Assembly (NCBI GenBank): GCA_034359265.1
Contig: CP136897.1
Location: 24,298,001-24,362,000 of the forward strand
DNA: 64,000 nucleotides
Source of the DNA: Canna indica
Lineage: Eukaryota; Streptophyta; Magnoliopsida; Zingiberales; Cannaceae
Reading direction: 5' to 3'
The notes under the pieces: model-generated
Database searches by the model: none
The model's input: the letters and a program-made list of their open reading frames with translations, nothing else
What the model was told of the DNA's origin: nothing
Position numbers and translations under genes: made by a program
Shown here: positions 1 to 11,157 of the stretch, piece after piece
Position numbering within the stretch: position 1 is the first letter of the stretch
How the letters are laid out: every line of letters starts with the position of its first letter

Positions 1-870
1 TAATTCCCCCAGTTGTGTCCTTTGTGGCAATCTTTCGAATGACATTAATCATATCTTCATGGAGTGTGAGGTAGCAAGATCCCGTGGAAAATAATAGAGC
101 GGCGGTTTAAAGGTATCAGTACTTTGGCTCGGAATTTAAGTTTAAACGAAATTGGTAACTAGAATTATTCCAGTAATATCTCTCCATTTATGGTGGCTCT
201 CTGTTTTAACTCGTTTTATTCCATCTGGTTGGCTCGGAATAGAGTGGTTTTTGAATAGACTCGACCTTCGATTTACTCTATGATTGCTAAAGTCATCACA
301 TTAACGATTGACTATGCGAATAACCCTTCGTCTGAGGGAAATAAGATTGTGCCTAATCCTGGATATAGCTAGCATCCTCCCCCCTTTAATGTTTTTAAAT
401 GAAATATTGATGCTTTTGTTGCTGTGGATGGTATTGCTAGGTCTTTTGCTTTTATTTGTAGAGATTATAAAAGGAATTTGGTTTATGCTTCTGCGTACTT
501 CAACCAAAATAAGTCAGTTTTGAAAAATGAAGCTTTAGCTATTAGACTTGCTATTGATAAAGCTATGTTTCTCAACCATAGGAAAATTCATATTGAGTCT
601 AATTTTAAATTCTTTGTTGATATGTGCAATAAACTAATTGATTTTGATTGGCATATTCGAAACATTATTAATACATCATTATTGATGCAGAAAATTTTGA
701 GTTGATTACTATCATCCATATTGGTACAGATGCCAACAAAGCTGCAGATTGTCTTGCAAAGCATGCTAGGAAGATGGAACGATATTTTAATTGAGACCAT
801 GACTGCCCCCTGATATTATAAATATTGTAAACTTAGAGGTCGATACTCTCATTGATGTTTAGTTACTAGT
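1..870 (+). pseudogene. LINE 3' end: zf-RVT tail and RNase H (copy 1)
   Basis: This is the 3' end of a plant L1-type LINE. The window opens inside the zinc-binding reverse-transcriptase C-terminal domain; the residues IINSPSCVLCGN and NHIFMECE match zf-RVT with its paired cysteines and histidine. An RNase H domain of the RVT_3 type follows at about 395-795. It includes FKWNIDAF, the central KNEALAIRLAIDKA helix with its acidic residue, and the end motif DANKAADCLAKHA. Stops and frame changes at about 90, 360 and 700 break the frame, so it is dead. The 3' UTR ends in a short A run near 880. Known: RVT_3 RNase H domains follow zf-RVT in many plant LINEs. Confidence 0.8.
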
Positions 871-879
871 TTTTTCATT

Positions 880-1440
880 TAAAAAAAAGTAAGTAAATTT
901 CATGGTCAAAGTCAAATTAACCCCGTTAAAAAAATTAATATTTTATTTTACATTTGTTAACTTTATAAATATGTTAAATTTAAAAATATTAATTGTAATT
1001 GACATCTAATAATTTATTAACTTTATAAATATATCAAAATTAAAAATTTATATATAATAAAATGCTTATAAAAAATAATTATAATTAAATTCATGAACAA
1101 AATTATGGTTTTGTTCAATAACAAAATTATATGTGCAATAACAAAATTATGGTATATCATAAAAAAGAAATTATGATATTGGCAAAAATATAAAGTATTT
1201 ATATTTTGCCAATAAACCATAGAGTATATGGTTTTGTCGTAATTATTGTATTGTTTTCTATCTAAATTAATTATTATTATTTTAAAATAATTATCTTGAC
1301 TAGCATCCTTAAGCTACTATTAACTCTCGATATATTATCTATTATTTATTATTCTATCATATCAATTTTATCTAGTAAAATAAATTATTCGTGGATAACC
1401 CATTGTCCCAAACTAGTTCATATATGAACCGGGTATTTCC
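880..1440. other. AT-rich spacer without gene (copy 1)
   Basis: No coding signal is visible. At about 1097-1150 the 13-bp motif ataacaaaattat and close variants occur three times. This accounts for the 33 bp absent from copy 2. Confidence 0.6.
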
Positions 1441-1546
1441 ATGTGAAGCGGTTTATATGAATCGGGGTTTGGTTTACTTCTTATGAAGATGTCGAGGTCG
1501 CGAAGCAAAAGAGGGTGACCGAGACAACCACAGGCAGAAGTCTCCC

Positions 1547-2252
1547 ATGTCTTCAGTGGTGGCGGTGGAAATGGTGTCGGCGGGGGAGGAGAAGGACCTC
1601 GTTGATAGGGATGGTAACGGTTCAGTTAATCGTATTTTTGAAGGTTAACCAAAATCGAAATCGAAACTGGTCGGTTTCAAAAGCCTATATCTGAAACCGA
1701 AATCGAATTTTTTAATTCGAATAGAATCGGTTATCCATTTACTAATCAGTTAATCGGTAGTAAACGGATAATCGATTCAAAGATTAATAACAAAATCGGT
1801 TTCGGATACCGGTTAATCGTAAGAAACCGATAGTAAACGGATAATCAGCTCAAAGATTAATAATAAAACCGATTTCGAATACCGGTTAAACGGGGGCGAT
1901 CGCTACCTTCGAGGGCATGACCTGGGACACCTTCGCGGGGAAGCACGTCGTGGAGCTCCGGTACGAGGCGTACGTGCCGATGGCGGCTCGCCGCCTGGCC
2001 GCCATTTGCACTGAGGCCCGCGTGGCTTGGCAGCTCCTCCGCCTTGTGGTGGCACACCGCCGGGGGACTATGGGTTAGGGAGGTGACGTGTTTGTGGCGG
2101 CGTCGGCCGTCCATCGGACGGAGGCGATGGAGGCGTGCCGTTACATCATCGATGAGGTGAAGGCGTTGGTGCCGTTCTGGAAGGAGGTCTACGAGAACGG
2201 AGAGGTGTGGAAGGAGAATCGGGAATTCCACGACATGAGGGAGGAGGTAATA
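1547..2252 (+). pseudogene. CNX6: Broken molybdopterin synthase large subunit (copy 1)
   Basis: This is a remnant of the catalytic large subunit of molybdopterin synthase (MoaE/MOCS2B family; CNX6 in plants). That enzyme transfers sulfur to precursor Z in molybdenum cofactor synthesis. The ATG at 1547 opens MSSVVAVEMVSAGEEKDLV, which stops at a hAT MITE (from 1606). A deletion joins the MITE interior to the residues GAIATFEGMTWDTF at about 1893. Family motifs follow: VVELRYEAYVPMA, a VAHR-type motif, AVHRTEAMEACRYIIDE and YENGEVWKEN. It has a premature stop (tag) near 2076, and one lysine codon is missing from the usual WKKEVY. It ends near 2252 at EFHDM, short of the family's usual C-terminus. 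It is a pseudogene; the family call is firm. Confidence 0.85.
1606..1889. mobile_element. hAT-type MITE, right end deleted (copy 1)
   Basis: The left terminus tagggatggtaac follows the target octamer ctcgttga (1598-1605), exactly as in copy 2. Repeated motifs based on accggttaa and aatcggtt fill the body. The match to copy 2 stops after 1889, where the sequence jumps straight into CNX6 codons, so the right terminus and target duplicate are gone. Confidence 0.85.
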
Positions 2253-2366
2253 TTTCAAATATTGACTATGTTATTGTTAATAAATACTTGTTAACTTATA
2301 ATCACCATCAAGTGGTACAAAATACTTCAAATTTTGCACTATTAAGAGTCTTGTTACTAAGAATAA

Positions 2367-3484
2367 TTGGATAATTCAATTATAATAGAGGAGCTTCTAG
2401 CAAAGGCCATAATGGCGACAAACAAGGCAACTGAGTCTTCAACCTCGGTGCTTATTCCGAGGTTGAAGAAACCACCAGATCGAGTGGTGTTGATGAACGC
2501 AGAAGGCAACAAGAGTTTTTCAAATGCGACATTCTCAGCTGGAGAGGAGGCGATGAAGGATATTGATGTAGATCCAAATCAGAAGGTAACGAATGAGAAT
2601 AAGATCCCCAAAAAGATTGTTGAGCCGATGTCGTGGGCTGGACTTCTTAGAAGAACAAATAAGGAATATGAATGGAGGTATTCAGATGATTTGAATGAGA
2701 AGGTGAGGAAGATACATGAAGGAGCAAAAGGGAGATCTTCATTGAAGAGAAGGACATGGAAATAGCCAAAAATCAATGTAAGTGGCTTTTATATGGCAAA
2801 TTCTTTGGTAGAGTGCTCCCTCTGGGTTTAGTTAAAGAGCAATTACCAAAAATATGGAAGATTAATGCCGAATGTAAAATTGTTGATTTGTCGGGAGATT
2901 TTTTTGCTTTTAATTTTGCATATGAGGAAGAATATTGGAGAAAGGAGTCAATAAGTCATATTCCTATATGGATACAACTACCAGGTCTTCCATTTGAGTA
3001 CATGCATCAGAGTATTTTGCCATTAATTGCTACTGTAATAGGATGGCCATTAAAATTTGATGATTATATAATTTCAAGGGAGAGAGGGAAGTTTGCAAGG
3101 GTATGTGTACTGGTTGATATCAAAAAGCCTTTAGAGCAAGGGTTTTGGATTGAAACAGTGAATGATAGGTTTTTTCAAACTGTTCCCTATGAAAACTTAC
3201 CAAACATATGTTTTAGGTGTGGAAGGATTGGACACAGGGAGGAGGTTTGTTTATTGAAAAAAATAGTGGAAATAAGAACTAAACACAGATGAAAGGGTTG
3301 CAAATGCAAATGTAGATGACAATGTAAATAAGGAAGAAATGCTACTAGGTCCCTGGATACAGGTACAAAAAAGGAACATAAGAAATAACAGAGGTGGTGG
3401 TAAGATAGGAAGCTCTTTAAAGAACTCATTTATGGTTCTAAATAACCGAGCATTTGAAGCAAACAATAAGAAAATTAGTTACTA
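2367..3484 (+). pseudogene. LINE ORF1 with 1-bp frameshift (copy 1)
   Basis: This is the L1-type LINE ORF1, a nucleic-acid-binding protein with a DUF4283 domain and a CCHC zinc knuckle. Relative to copy 2, one A is missing near 2732 (gggagatc against gggaagatc). The frame is therefore split into 2412-2765 and about 2756-3292. The second part holds the DUF4283 core (HIPIWIQLPGLPFEY) and the knuckle CFRCGRIGHREEVC near 3211-3252. After the TGA at 3290 a +1 frame continues with GPWIQVQKRN and FMVLNN, the usual tail of these proteins, to about 3484. There is no matching ORF2 downstream. Confidence 0.85.
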
Positions 3485-4160
3485 TGTCACTTTCTGATTT
3501 GACCATAGGAGGGTGTCCCCGAGGGCCCAACCCCATTGGGTCACTTTTGCATGTGCCGATTAGGCTCTACGCCAACTCAATCCAACCTAATCGAGAGCTC
3601 TACGAGTCTACGACGGCCCCATATCATCCAACTACTGAGGAAATGGACCTCATCACTGATCAGACCCATTTGCACCCATTGCCTATTTTTGAATAAAAGC
3701 ATTTTTCAAGAAAGGAAAAAAAATTCAAAATTTAACTTTTATTTCAAAATAAAGATATCATATTTTGAAATAAGTTCAATTTTATTTCTCTTATTAGGAA
3801 AAGAAATTTTCAAGAGACCTCTTGCTATTGCATCGAAAAAGTTGTATGTATGTATTTTTCATAAATTCATATTTGAGATTAAAAAAATTAGTTCAATTTT
3901 AGGGGATATTTTTTGAATTTTTTTTATATTATTACGTTTAAAATTTAATTATTTAAATTTAATTTCATAATTTTTAAAATGATAAGCTGGTAAAATTAAG
4001 TTTAAGCTTTAAAATATTAATATCTAACTTCCTAGTCCAAAGTCAAAACAAACATAAGATTTGAAAATCTGGCCTCATTGAATCCTCTTATCAAAAATCT
4101 AAACGAAAGTTGGAGAAGACACAAGCTTATCACACATGATTTTTTTTTTTAATCTTGATT
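3485..4160. other. Non-coding stretch, mostly AT-rich (copy 1)
   Basis: After the ORF1 tail there are about 200 bp of mixed composition with a short open frame (3454-3696) that I do not recognise. AT-rich sequence with no visible structure follows. Confidence 0.5.
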
Positions 4161-5060
4161 AATTTAACTAATTTTTTATCCGAGTGAAATCCTATCTTGC
4201 GAAACAAATGAACCACGAGACTTTTGTATTTCATATATGCTTTTATAATATTTGTATAGATTTGTATTTAGATCTTTGTATTTCATATATGGTGCGGGGT
4301 CGTCTGCCTTCACTTCTTACACCGCTGATCCATCAACATCAAATGCGGGCCAAGATCGATTTGCAGTCTTAGAGGTTTCACACGTAGAATTACATGCTTC
4401 TCACGTAGCCTTAGAGGCTTCTCATGCACGCCTCATCACCGAGGTGGCCTATATGATGGAGTACATGACACATATTGCTTCTTCCATGCCTGGTGCTCCG
4501 GCCCCTCCGCCTCCCTCATCATTCGACGTGATGCCAGCTGATGCCCTCTCGATGTAGCCCCTCTCCTCACCGTATCCCTCGCTGCATCCCTCGCCGCCAT
4601 GTGATGCGCTTCATGATTGATGTATACTTTATTTTCTATTTTGATGTAAACATTTTTTGATCTGATGTAATATGTTTTGATACAATGTAAACATTACATT
4701 TTGATATAAATATGATGGTTTATATTAGAATTTGATGTCTCGTTTGATATATTATAGGCATTTTAATTAAATACTATAAAATCACGTCTGCGATGCCATT
4801 GCGACATCGACGCCATCACAAAAGATTTATTGACCAGGTCGCCAAAAGCGGTCGCAATTGGCGACCAGGTCTGCGACGGCAACGACAGTCGCATCGCCAT
4901 CGCAGAAGTTAATTTTGCGACCGCAACTGCGGCCGCAGGGCCGTTACACATATAAAGTTGCGACGGCATCGGCACGTCGCGGATGTCACACGACCACATT
5001 ATGCGGCGGCTTCTTTCCGTCGCAGAACAATCACAAACATTATTTACTTGTGACGGCTTC
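4160..5060 (+). mobile_element. Probable CACTA (En/Spm) remnant (copy 1)
   Basis: A 101-codon frame (4252-4557) ends in a heptad-like stretch (HVELHASHVALEASHARL) and a proline-rich tail. This resembles the C-terminus of plant Ptta/En/Spm proteins. An AT-rich 3' region follows. Then 4790-5060 is packed with short gcgac/gtcgc motifs in both orientations, as in CACTA subterminal repeats. No CACTA terminus was found, so both family and limits are inferred. Confidence 0.4.
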
Positions 5061-5079
5061 TCCTTCGCCACCACATTCC

Positions 5080-5640
5080 AGTTACCCTCCCCGTGCTCTC
5101 TGACGTACGTCGTTAGTGCAGCGTCTTCGTCCGCCGTCTGTCCAACGCCCCTTCTTCATCCCTCCTTATGGTATTCCTCGCTAATTGTGCATGATCTTTC
5201 GCTTCTTCGCCATTGCAGAAGAAGGTACGTACGTATAGATCACTCGATCACCTGCCTTTATTTCTTTTTGCTGATCGCAAAAGTAATCGATCAGCTGTCT
5301 TTATTTCTTCGCTTGCTAGGGCACTCGATCAGGAGAAGGAAGTGGGCGGGAAAGAGAATTGGAATCAGGAGATGAGCGGGAATGGAAATAAAAAGGGGAA
5401 AAAATATTAATGATCTAATTAAGTATACCCGCCATAGCTGCCACGTAGATATTTGGAAATAAAACAAAGCACTTAATTTCATTAAATAATTAATCACTGT
5501 CCATATATCTAATTAATATTTTTCGCCAATTAATAGCAGGCTTTATTATATATATTTTATATAACCAAACATAAAATATTTTATGCAACAGATATTTGAA
5601 GAGCCTCAACCTATATATGTTGCATCCCAAGACGTCATCA
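5080..5640. other. Unassigned sequence (copy 1)
   Basis: No gene is recognised. The short frames here lack family features. From about 5400 onward the sequence is AT-rich. Confidence 0.4.
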
Positions 5641-5790
5641 GCATATCTTCTATACTAGGATCTTGTAGAAGAACCTCCAATTCGTTGTCCAGGAGCTGCT
5701 GATCCACATGCATGCAGCTGCTAGGTAGCTGGGTTGAAGGCGGTAGCTCTGCCATAGGGCTAGAGGTGGAGGTAGCAATCAGACCATGTA
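5610..5790 (-). pseudogene. Acidic, leucine-rich protein C-terminal fragment (copy 1)
   Basis: On the minus strand one frame reads MAELPPSTQLPSS, then QLLDNELEVLLQDPSIEDM, then a stop near 5612. The same arrangement occurs at 17255-17410. Both show the same acidic (D/E)ELE(V/A)LL core followed by a short acidic tail. Acidic leucine-rich tails of this kind occur in transcriptional activators, but I do not recognise the family. It is probably a captured or decayed last exon. Confidence 0.4.
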
Positions 5791-6224
5791 CGCAATATTC
5801 CGTGGCATGATCTACGCGCAGAATTTATTTTTCTCGTTCAAACCATGTACGCAATCTAGTTCAGGTGCTGTAAAATAACATAAATGATGGGTAAGTCCAA
5901 CTAGGACTTAGTGAGTAGATCAACCATCAATTCATCAAATCAATCATCACACATAAAAATATAAATAGCCGATATATAATGAACAACAACAATGACAGGA
6001 ATAATCAACAATAATCATCATTTACATGAGATATAAATATCACCAAGCATAACCATCCACTCATATAAATAATAGTCATAATGAGCATATCCAATAATCC
6101 AACAAGATATAACATTCATCAAGTTTAACCATCCATGAGTATAAATGACAATCGAAATGCACGTATCCAATATCTTAACGAAAATAAACCTCATGTAATT
6201 AATCAACCATCCAATCAAGCCACT

Positions 6225-6710
6225 CAGGTCGGTCGTCAGTGTGGCGGTGCTGACGAGCTTCCCGGTCCAGGGACCCGTCAGTCCAATAATCCAAAGACCC
6301 ATCGGTCTACGAGTCGGGCGCTAATCACCTCTGTCTCAGCGTACTTCCTGCTCACGTCAACCGAGTTGGTCGTCAGTGTGGTGGCTGATGAGCTTCCCGG
6401 TCCACAATCACAAACACGTCCAGGCATGTATATAATAACCAGTAATTAACAATAAATAAATATAACATCCACAAATCAACAATAATCATCCAACATCCAC
6501 ACAAGCCACCCGACTCGGTCATGAGTGTGGCGATGTTGACGAGCTTCCCGGTCCAGGGACCCATCGGTCATAATCCAGAGACTCGTTGGTCTACGAGTCG
6601 GTTGTTGATCACCTTTGTCTTAGCGTACTTCCTGCTCTTGCTACCCGGGTCTATCGTCAGTGTGGCGGTTGGCGAGCTTCCCGGTCCTCATCCACAAGCA
6701 CATCCAGGTA
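6225..6710. repeat. Four copies of a shared motif within the LTR
   Basis: The motif gtcagtgtggcggt...gacgagcttcccggtcc recurs near 6232, 6370, 6521 and 6655, spaced about 135-150 bp. Three further copies lie near 13677, 13829 and 13950 in the second LTR. Each is followed by tctacgagtcgg or caagcacatccagg-type sequence. Confidence 0.75.
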
Positions 6711-6724
6711 TTCACAACCAATCC

Positions 6725-6726
<2 letters not shown>

Positions 6727-6762
<36 letters not shown>
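6727..6762. repeat. (TA)n microsatellite
   Basis: This is an uninterrupted run of alternating T and A of about 36 bp. The second LTR has only a short version, near 14022. Confidence 0.95.
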
Positions 6763-6765
<3 letters not shown>

Positions 6766-7568
6766 ATAAAATAAAATAAATGCGTAACACCTTCATGCCA
6801 ATAAATCGTCCCGGAACCACTGGAGCCCTTAGTATCCACAAGTAAAGGGACACCTTCGTAGCATGTGAGTAACGACAATTTAAGAGATAGTCAAAATAAA
6901 TCGTATTGCGCACAATTAAATCAAACCATGCCATTCATCTTTAAAATATAAGGAAACACCATCCATATTTCAACACGTCAAGGGAAATCTATCTTTTACT
7001 TGTCTTTAACCTCTTCCTTCTTGTGTTTGCCCCTAAATTGAATGTATAAACATATATGAGCAGTTTAATTCCTACCACCAAGTTTAAGCTCCCTAAATTG
7101 ATGTGTACTGCCCTAATGCTTGATCAATCTAAAATCATGAAACAATGCCAAAATGAACTTCAATAGTAAAATTTATGGAGTGGAGCAACAAGATAATATT
7201 TCGGCATAGGATAATACTGATCTAGGATGAGATTCACTTTATTAACTATTAAAAACATCAAATCAACCTAGATTGGAATCATAAAACATATCAAACATGA
7301 AATTTTAACTCGGCATGCAAGACGAGGCATCGACCACCTACTGTTTTCAAAATCTGGAGGTCTGATGGTGAAACAGACCTCGCCAATGAATTCAGAACAT
7401 CAATTAGGTGCAATTTCATATATAACATGAATATTTTTGTTAACCTTAAGGCCTCCAAATAATTATTTATAATAATATAAGAATTACTTTAAATTTATTT
7501 AATAAATCACTGTTACGAACGAATATAATGGTGTTACCATTAATAAATCAATAATGAAATCTCAGCCC

Positions 7569-7880
7569 TTCATCTAAACATGATCAAATCACAGCCTTCC
7601 ATCTAATATGATGCAATCACAGTCCTCTATTTAACATGATGCAATCTCAGTCTTACATCTAACCAGATGCAATCATAGCTCTCCATCTACATGATGCAAT
7701 CACAACTTTACATCTAACCAGATGCAATCACAATCCTCTATTTAACATGATGCAATCTCAGCCTTATATCTAACCAGATGCAATCACAGCCCTCCATCTA
7801 CATGATGCAATCTAAGCCTAACATCTAACCTGATGCAATCTCAGTCCTCCATCAACACAAGATCAAATCTCTACCATTCA
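7569..7880. repeat. Degenerate 27-29-bp tandem repeat
   Basis: About eleven units follow the pattern catctaaccagatgcaatca plus cagccct. Two variants alternate (catctaaccagatg and ccatctacatgatg), giving a weak 55-bp higher-order period. The same array lies at 15680-16050 in the other LTR. Units touch directly and vary, so this is not a CRISPR. Confidence 0.85.
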
Positions 7881-7989
7881 TCTCGACCAATTCAATCCAG
7901 CCCTTCATCTCACCCAAATCAACATCAGCCCTTTATTTCATCTCCCCCACCTAGGTCACTATCTCCATCACCTCCTCCACTCATCCTAC

Positions 7990-8420
7990 TAGAGGTGGCA
8001 ATGGGCCGGGCCCGGCCACGACTCGACCATGCCCAAGGGGTGGGTTGGGCTCGCCCCCATTGGGCACATGGGCCGTGCTCGGCACGACCCGAAAGCGGGC
8101 CGTGTGGAGCCCGACACGGCATGGGCTTGGCCTTGCGCCCGTAGGCTAGGCCTAGCTTGGTTTTCTGTGCTAGGCTTGAGAAATATAACCTTTAGATAGT
8201 GAAATTATAAATAAACAGATAATAGCTCTTGATGTGGTGGTTAGTTCATTAGAAAAAAGATTGAAGGATAGTGGTTCGAGTCTCATTGTCGACCTTAATA
8301 ATGTATGTTTTTAATATATTTCGGGCCAATTCGAGCTGGCCCAGGCCCGAATGGGTGGGCTCAGGCCCGGGCTGGGCCGCCCCTTTGAGCAGTGCAAGGC
8401 ACGACCCATTGTCACCTCTA
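7990..8420. mobile_element. hAT MITE with 8-bp target duplication
   Basis: Terminal inverted repeats are present: tagaggtggcaatgggcc at the left, and the inverse of acccattgtcacctcta at the right. They are flanked by the exact duplication catcctac (7982-7989 and 8421-8428). The related LTR at 16145-16160 has the unoccupied site ctcatcctacc. The 431-bp element is GC-rich at both ends and AT-rich in the middle, with no transposase. Its termini nearly match those of the large hAT element at 26507-29546. Confidence 0.95.
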
Positions 8421-9071
8421 CATCCTACCGTCGCCGACTGCCTTCGCGACGCCTCGCCGGGCGTGCCGAGAAGGCACGGCAGGTGCTGACCGGCAGGCTG
8501 CACAGAAAGAGGAAAAAGAAAAAAAGAATTTTTTTTTTCCAAAAGGGGTAAACAACATATATAGTTCAATTAAGAAACGACCGATCTGACTTTCGATCCG
8601 ATACGAGAAAACATGTCGAAAATCGAAGAAAAACCCCGAGATATGAGAACAACGACATCAATCGAGAATTGGAGAAAAGAAGGTCTAAATCCACTCACCG
8701 GAAGGAGAGAAAATGGAAGAAAAAGATGCGCATGATCTTCCCCCGATCGACACCGACGAACTCGCGAAAATTCGACTCTAATGGCTCCTTCTTCTCGGCG
8801 ACGCCCTCTCTCTCCTCTTTCCTTTTCCTCAGATAGCGTGCGGCTAAAACCCCTAGCTGCACACCCCAAGGTCTAATTTATGGATACTGATTGAGCCCAA
8901 ATGACCAAAATACCATTACCTAAGCTATCCAACTTAAACAGCCAATAACTCACCCGTTCTAACTTCGATTCGAGATCCGATTGCACCGCTAAATTTGTCT
9001 CGAGACTCTCTATCATCCTAGCATGCTAAATCACATAGATAAGACAAATAAAATTTCCTTTAATTTTATTT

Positions 9072-10760
9072 GCTCACCCAAAAGGAGTTGAACCTGAGGC
9101 AGAGAAGATGGCTTGAACTTTTGAAGGACTATGATTGCACGATTATGTACCATCCGGAGATAGCTAATGTGGTGGCAGATGCTCTGAGCAGAAAGTCTAT
9201 GGATAGTCTAGCGCATTTGACGATCAGGAGGAGGCCGTTGGCTCAGGAGTTGGCCATGTGTTTGGATGACGAGGCAGTCTTGTTAGTATCAGCTTATGGT
9301 GCGTTGGTGGTTCACCTGAGGGTGCAGTCCACGTTGGTAGACATGCTGCGGGCAGCGCACAAAGATGATGTTTTTTGTGCACTCTCTAAGGATTTGACCA
9401 GGTGAGACGATGCTGATAATAGTTTTGGTATTGACTCGGAGGGCGTACTAAGAATTAAGAACAAGATAGTGGTGCCAGATTTGGCTGAGGTTTGCAGGCA
9501 TGTGCTAGAGATGGCTCATCGATCCATATACACTATGCATCCGAGAGTCACAAAAATGTACCGTGATCTGAGGCAAAATTATTGGTGGAAAGGCATGAAG
9601 AGAGAGGTGGTCGAGTTCGTGTCTAAGTGCCTGGTGTGTCAGTAGGTTAAGGCTGAGCATTTAAAGCGGCAGGGTTACTTCAAAACCTAGAAGTAATAGA
9701 GTGGAAAAAGGAGAAGATAACCATGAATTTTGTGACAAGGTTGCCAAAGTCTGGGAAGGGCAATGATTCTATCTGGGTAGTGGTGGATTGTCTAACCAAG
9801 ACGTCATATTTTATATCAATCAGGACGGCCTTTTCAATCGAGCAGTATGCGAGGTTGTTCTTGGATCAGATCGTCGCATATCATGGTGTTCCTATTATGA
9901 TCATTTCAGATCGGGGTACTCAGTTCACAGCTCGATTCTGGCAATCTTTCCAGGAGGCGTTGGGCACTTAGGTTCGGTTCAACACCGCTTTTCACCCTCA
10001 GATAGATGATCAATCGGAGTGGACCATTCAGACGTTGGAGGATATGCTGAGAGCATGTGTCGTAGATTTGGAGGGCAGTTGGGAGAGACACTTACCCATA
10101 ATTGAGTTTGCCTATAATAACAACTATCATAACAGCATTGGGACGACCCTTTTGAGGCATTGTATGGGCGGAGATACAGGTCACCTGTAGGTTGGTTTGA
10201 GGCTGGGGATTCCCTTATGATGGGACCTGACCTGGTTGAGGAGGCAGTAGAAAAGGTGAAGCTAATCAGGGGGAGGTTGTTGGCAGCTCAGAGTCGCCAG
10301 AAGATGTATGCGGATGGAAAGGCCAGGGAGGTAGAGTTTGCTGAGGGGGACATGGTGTTCCTCAAGGTATCCCTTATGAAAGGGGTGGTGATGTTTGGCA
10401 AGAGAAGGAAGCTAAGCCCTAGGTTCGTCGGGCCATTCCCTATTCTCAAGCGCTGAGGAGCTTTGGCATATGAGTTGGCCTTACCTCCCAGTATGGACCG
10501 GGTGCATGCGGTGTTCCATGTATCTATGCTGAAGAAGTATGTCCGGGATGAGTCCCATGTGATTGAGCCTACCACAATGGAGGTGGATTCAATAGTCTCA
10601 TATGAGGAGTGACCAGTTGAGGTGCTAGACCGGCAGATAAAAAAATTGAGGTCCAAGGAGATTTCCTTGGTTAAGGTCAGAAGGGAGCACCATTCCGGGA
10701 GGTGGAGCAGGATATGAGGGAGCGATATCCTTCGTTGTTTGATGATATGGTGAGTCCTTA
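9072..10760 (+). pseudogene. Ty3/gypsy pol 3' part: RNase H end, integrase, chromodomain-like tail
   Basis: This is the truncated polyprotein of a plant Ty3/gypsy element. In order: the RNase H end ([23 protein letters not shown]); the HHCC zinc region (about 9510-9650, ending KCLVCQ); the integrase core, with an Asp in VVVDCLTKT, an Asp in ISDRGTQF and the HPQ...SE region near 9990-10020; GPFPILKR and DRVHAVFHVSMLKKYV near 10430-10545; and a chromodomain-like tail (EVLDRQIKKLRSKEI, REHHSGR) near 10620-10700. Several stops (about 9403, 9645, 9969, 10455 and 10610) and frame changes inactivate it. Gag, protease and reverse transcriptase are missing. The left edge is an abrupt junction with LTR sequence. 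Confidence 0.92.
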
Positions 10761-10798
10761 AACTTCTTTTTTGAAAATCCGAGGATGAATTTTCTTTA

Positions 10799-10810
10799 AG
10801 AAGAGAGGAT
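10799..10810 (+). other. Polypurine tract of the Ty3/gypsy element
   Basis: The purine-rich run aagaagagagga lies directly before the LTR start tgtaatatcc, where plus-strand priming of reverse transcription would occur. Confidence 0.75.
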
Positions 10811-11157
10811 TGTAATATCCTAGATATTAATATTTATTTTTGCTATGGTTTGTGTTTGTCAACCTAGCGGGCTAGTCCGAGGTCGAGCCGAGTCGACTCA
10901 TGGTCCGGTGCGAGCTTGCGAGCTCGGGTAAGTAGGAATATGAATTATGCAATTTCATTTCCTGCGTAGATAAATTTATTTAATTATTCGATCGCATGTG
11001 CTTGAGTTATTAAATTATGTTGCATATTGATGTGCATATAAGTGATGCTTGTATTTATCATGGGGTTAGTACGGGTTGAGAAGTTAGTGGGTTTTGATCC
11101 GGGTTGAGGCGGATGCGGGTTAAAGGAGGTTAGGGTTGGAAGAGATGGGGAAGGGAT

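Larger units (their letters stand above)
1..6179. repeat. Large direct duplication, copy 1
   Basis: This stretch aligns collinearly with 57602-64000. The offset starts at 57601 and ends at 57821 after four indels. Copy 2 lacks 1 bp near 58408 and 33 bp near 58715. It has a net 250 bp more in the MITE/CNX6 region and 3 bp more in CNX6. Copy 1 lacks 1 bp near 2732. Substitutions are about 2% over the LINE part and about 5% over the CNX6 part. From about 2735 to 6179 I found no difference by reading. Both ends lie beyond the window, so the true length and the tandem or dispersed nature are unknown. Confidence 0.97.
5790..9070 (-). mobile_element. Gypsy-type LTR, minus strand, copy 1
   Basis: Three blocks are shared in the same order with 13381-16812. 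Block A (5870-6800) contains taagtccaactaggactta. Block B (7415-7989) contains a short tandem repeat. Block C (8480-9070) holds the promoter-proximal part. On the minus strand, block C reads as an LTR U3-R: a degenerate TATA (tccataaattag near 8875) is followed by a leader rich in gag and agcc motifs. It is interrupted by a hAT MITE at 7990-8420. At 9070 homology to the second LTR stops and Ty3/gypsy pol begins. The outer boundaries are approximate, and the superfamily is inferred from its likeness to the 10811-13022 LTR. Confidence 0.55.

Noticed and set aside
4763..5375. Several 80-130-codon frames in both directions
   Set aside because: The region is full of short gcgac/gtcgc motifs, and frames overlap on both strands without family features.
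7569..7880. CRISPR-like regular repeats
   Set aside because: Units are adjacent, degenerate and without spacers. This is a plant genome and the same array sits in two LTRs.
8249..8569. 106-codon frame
   Set aside because: It spans the boundary of a hAT MITE and LTR sequence.
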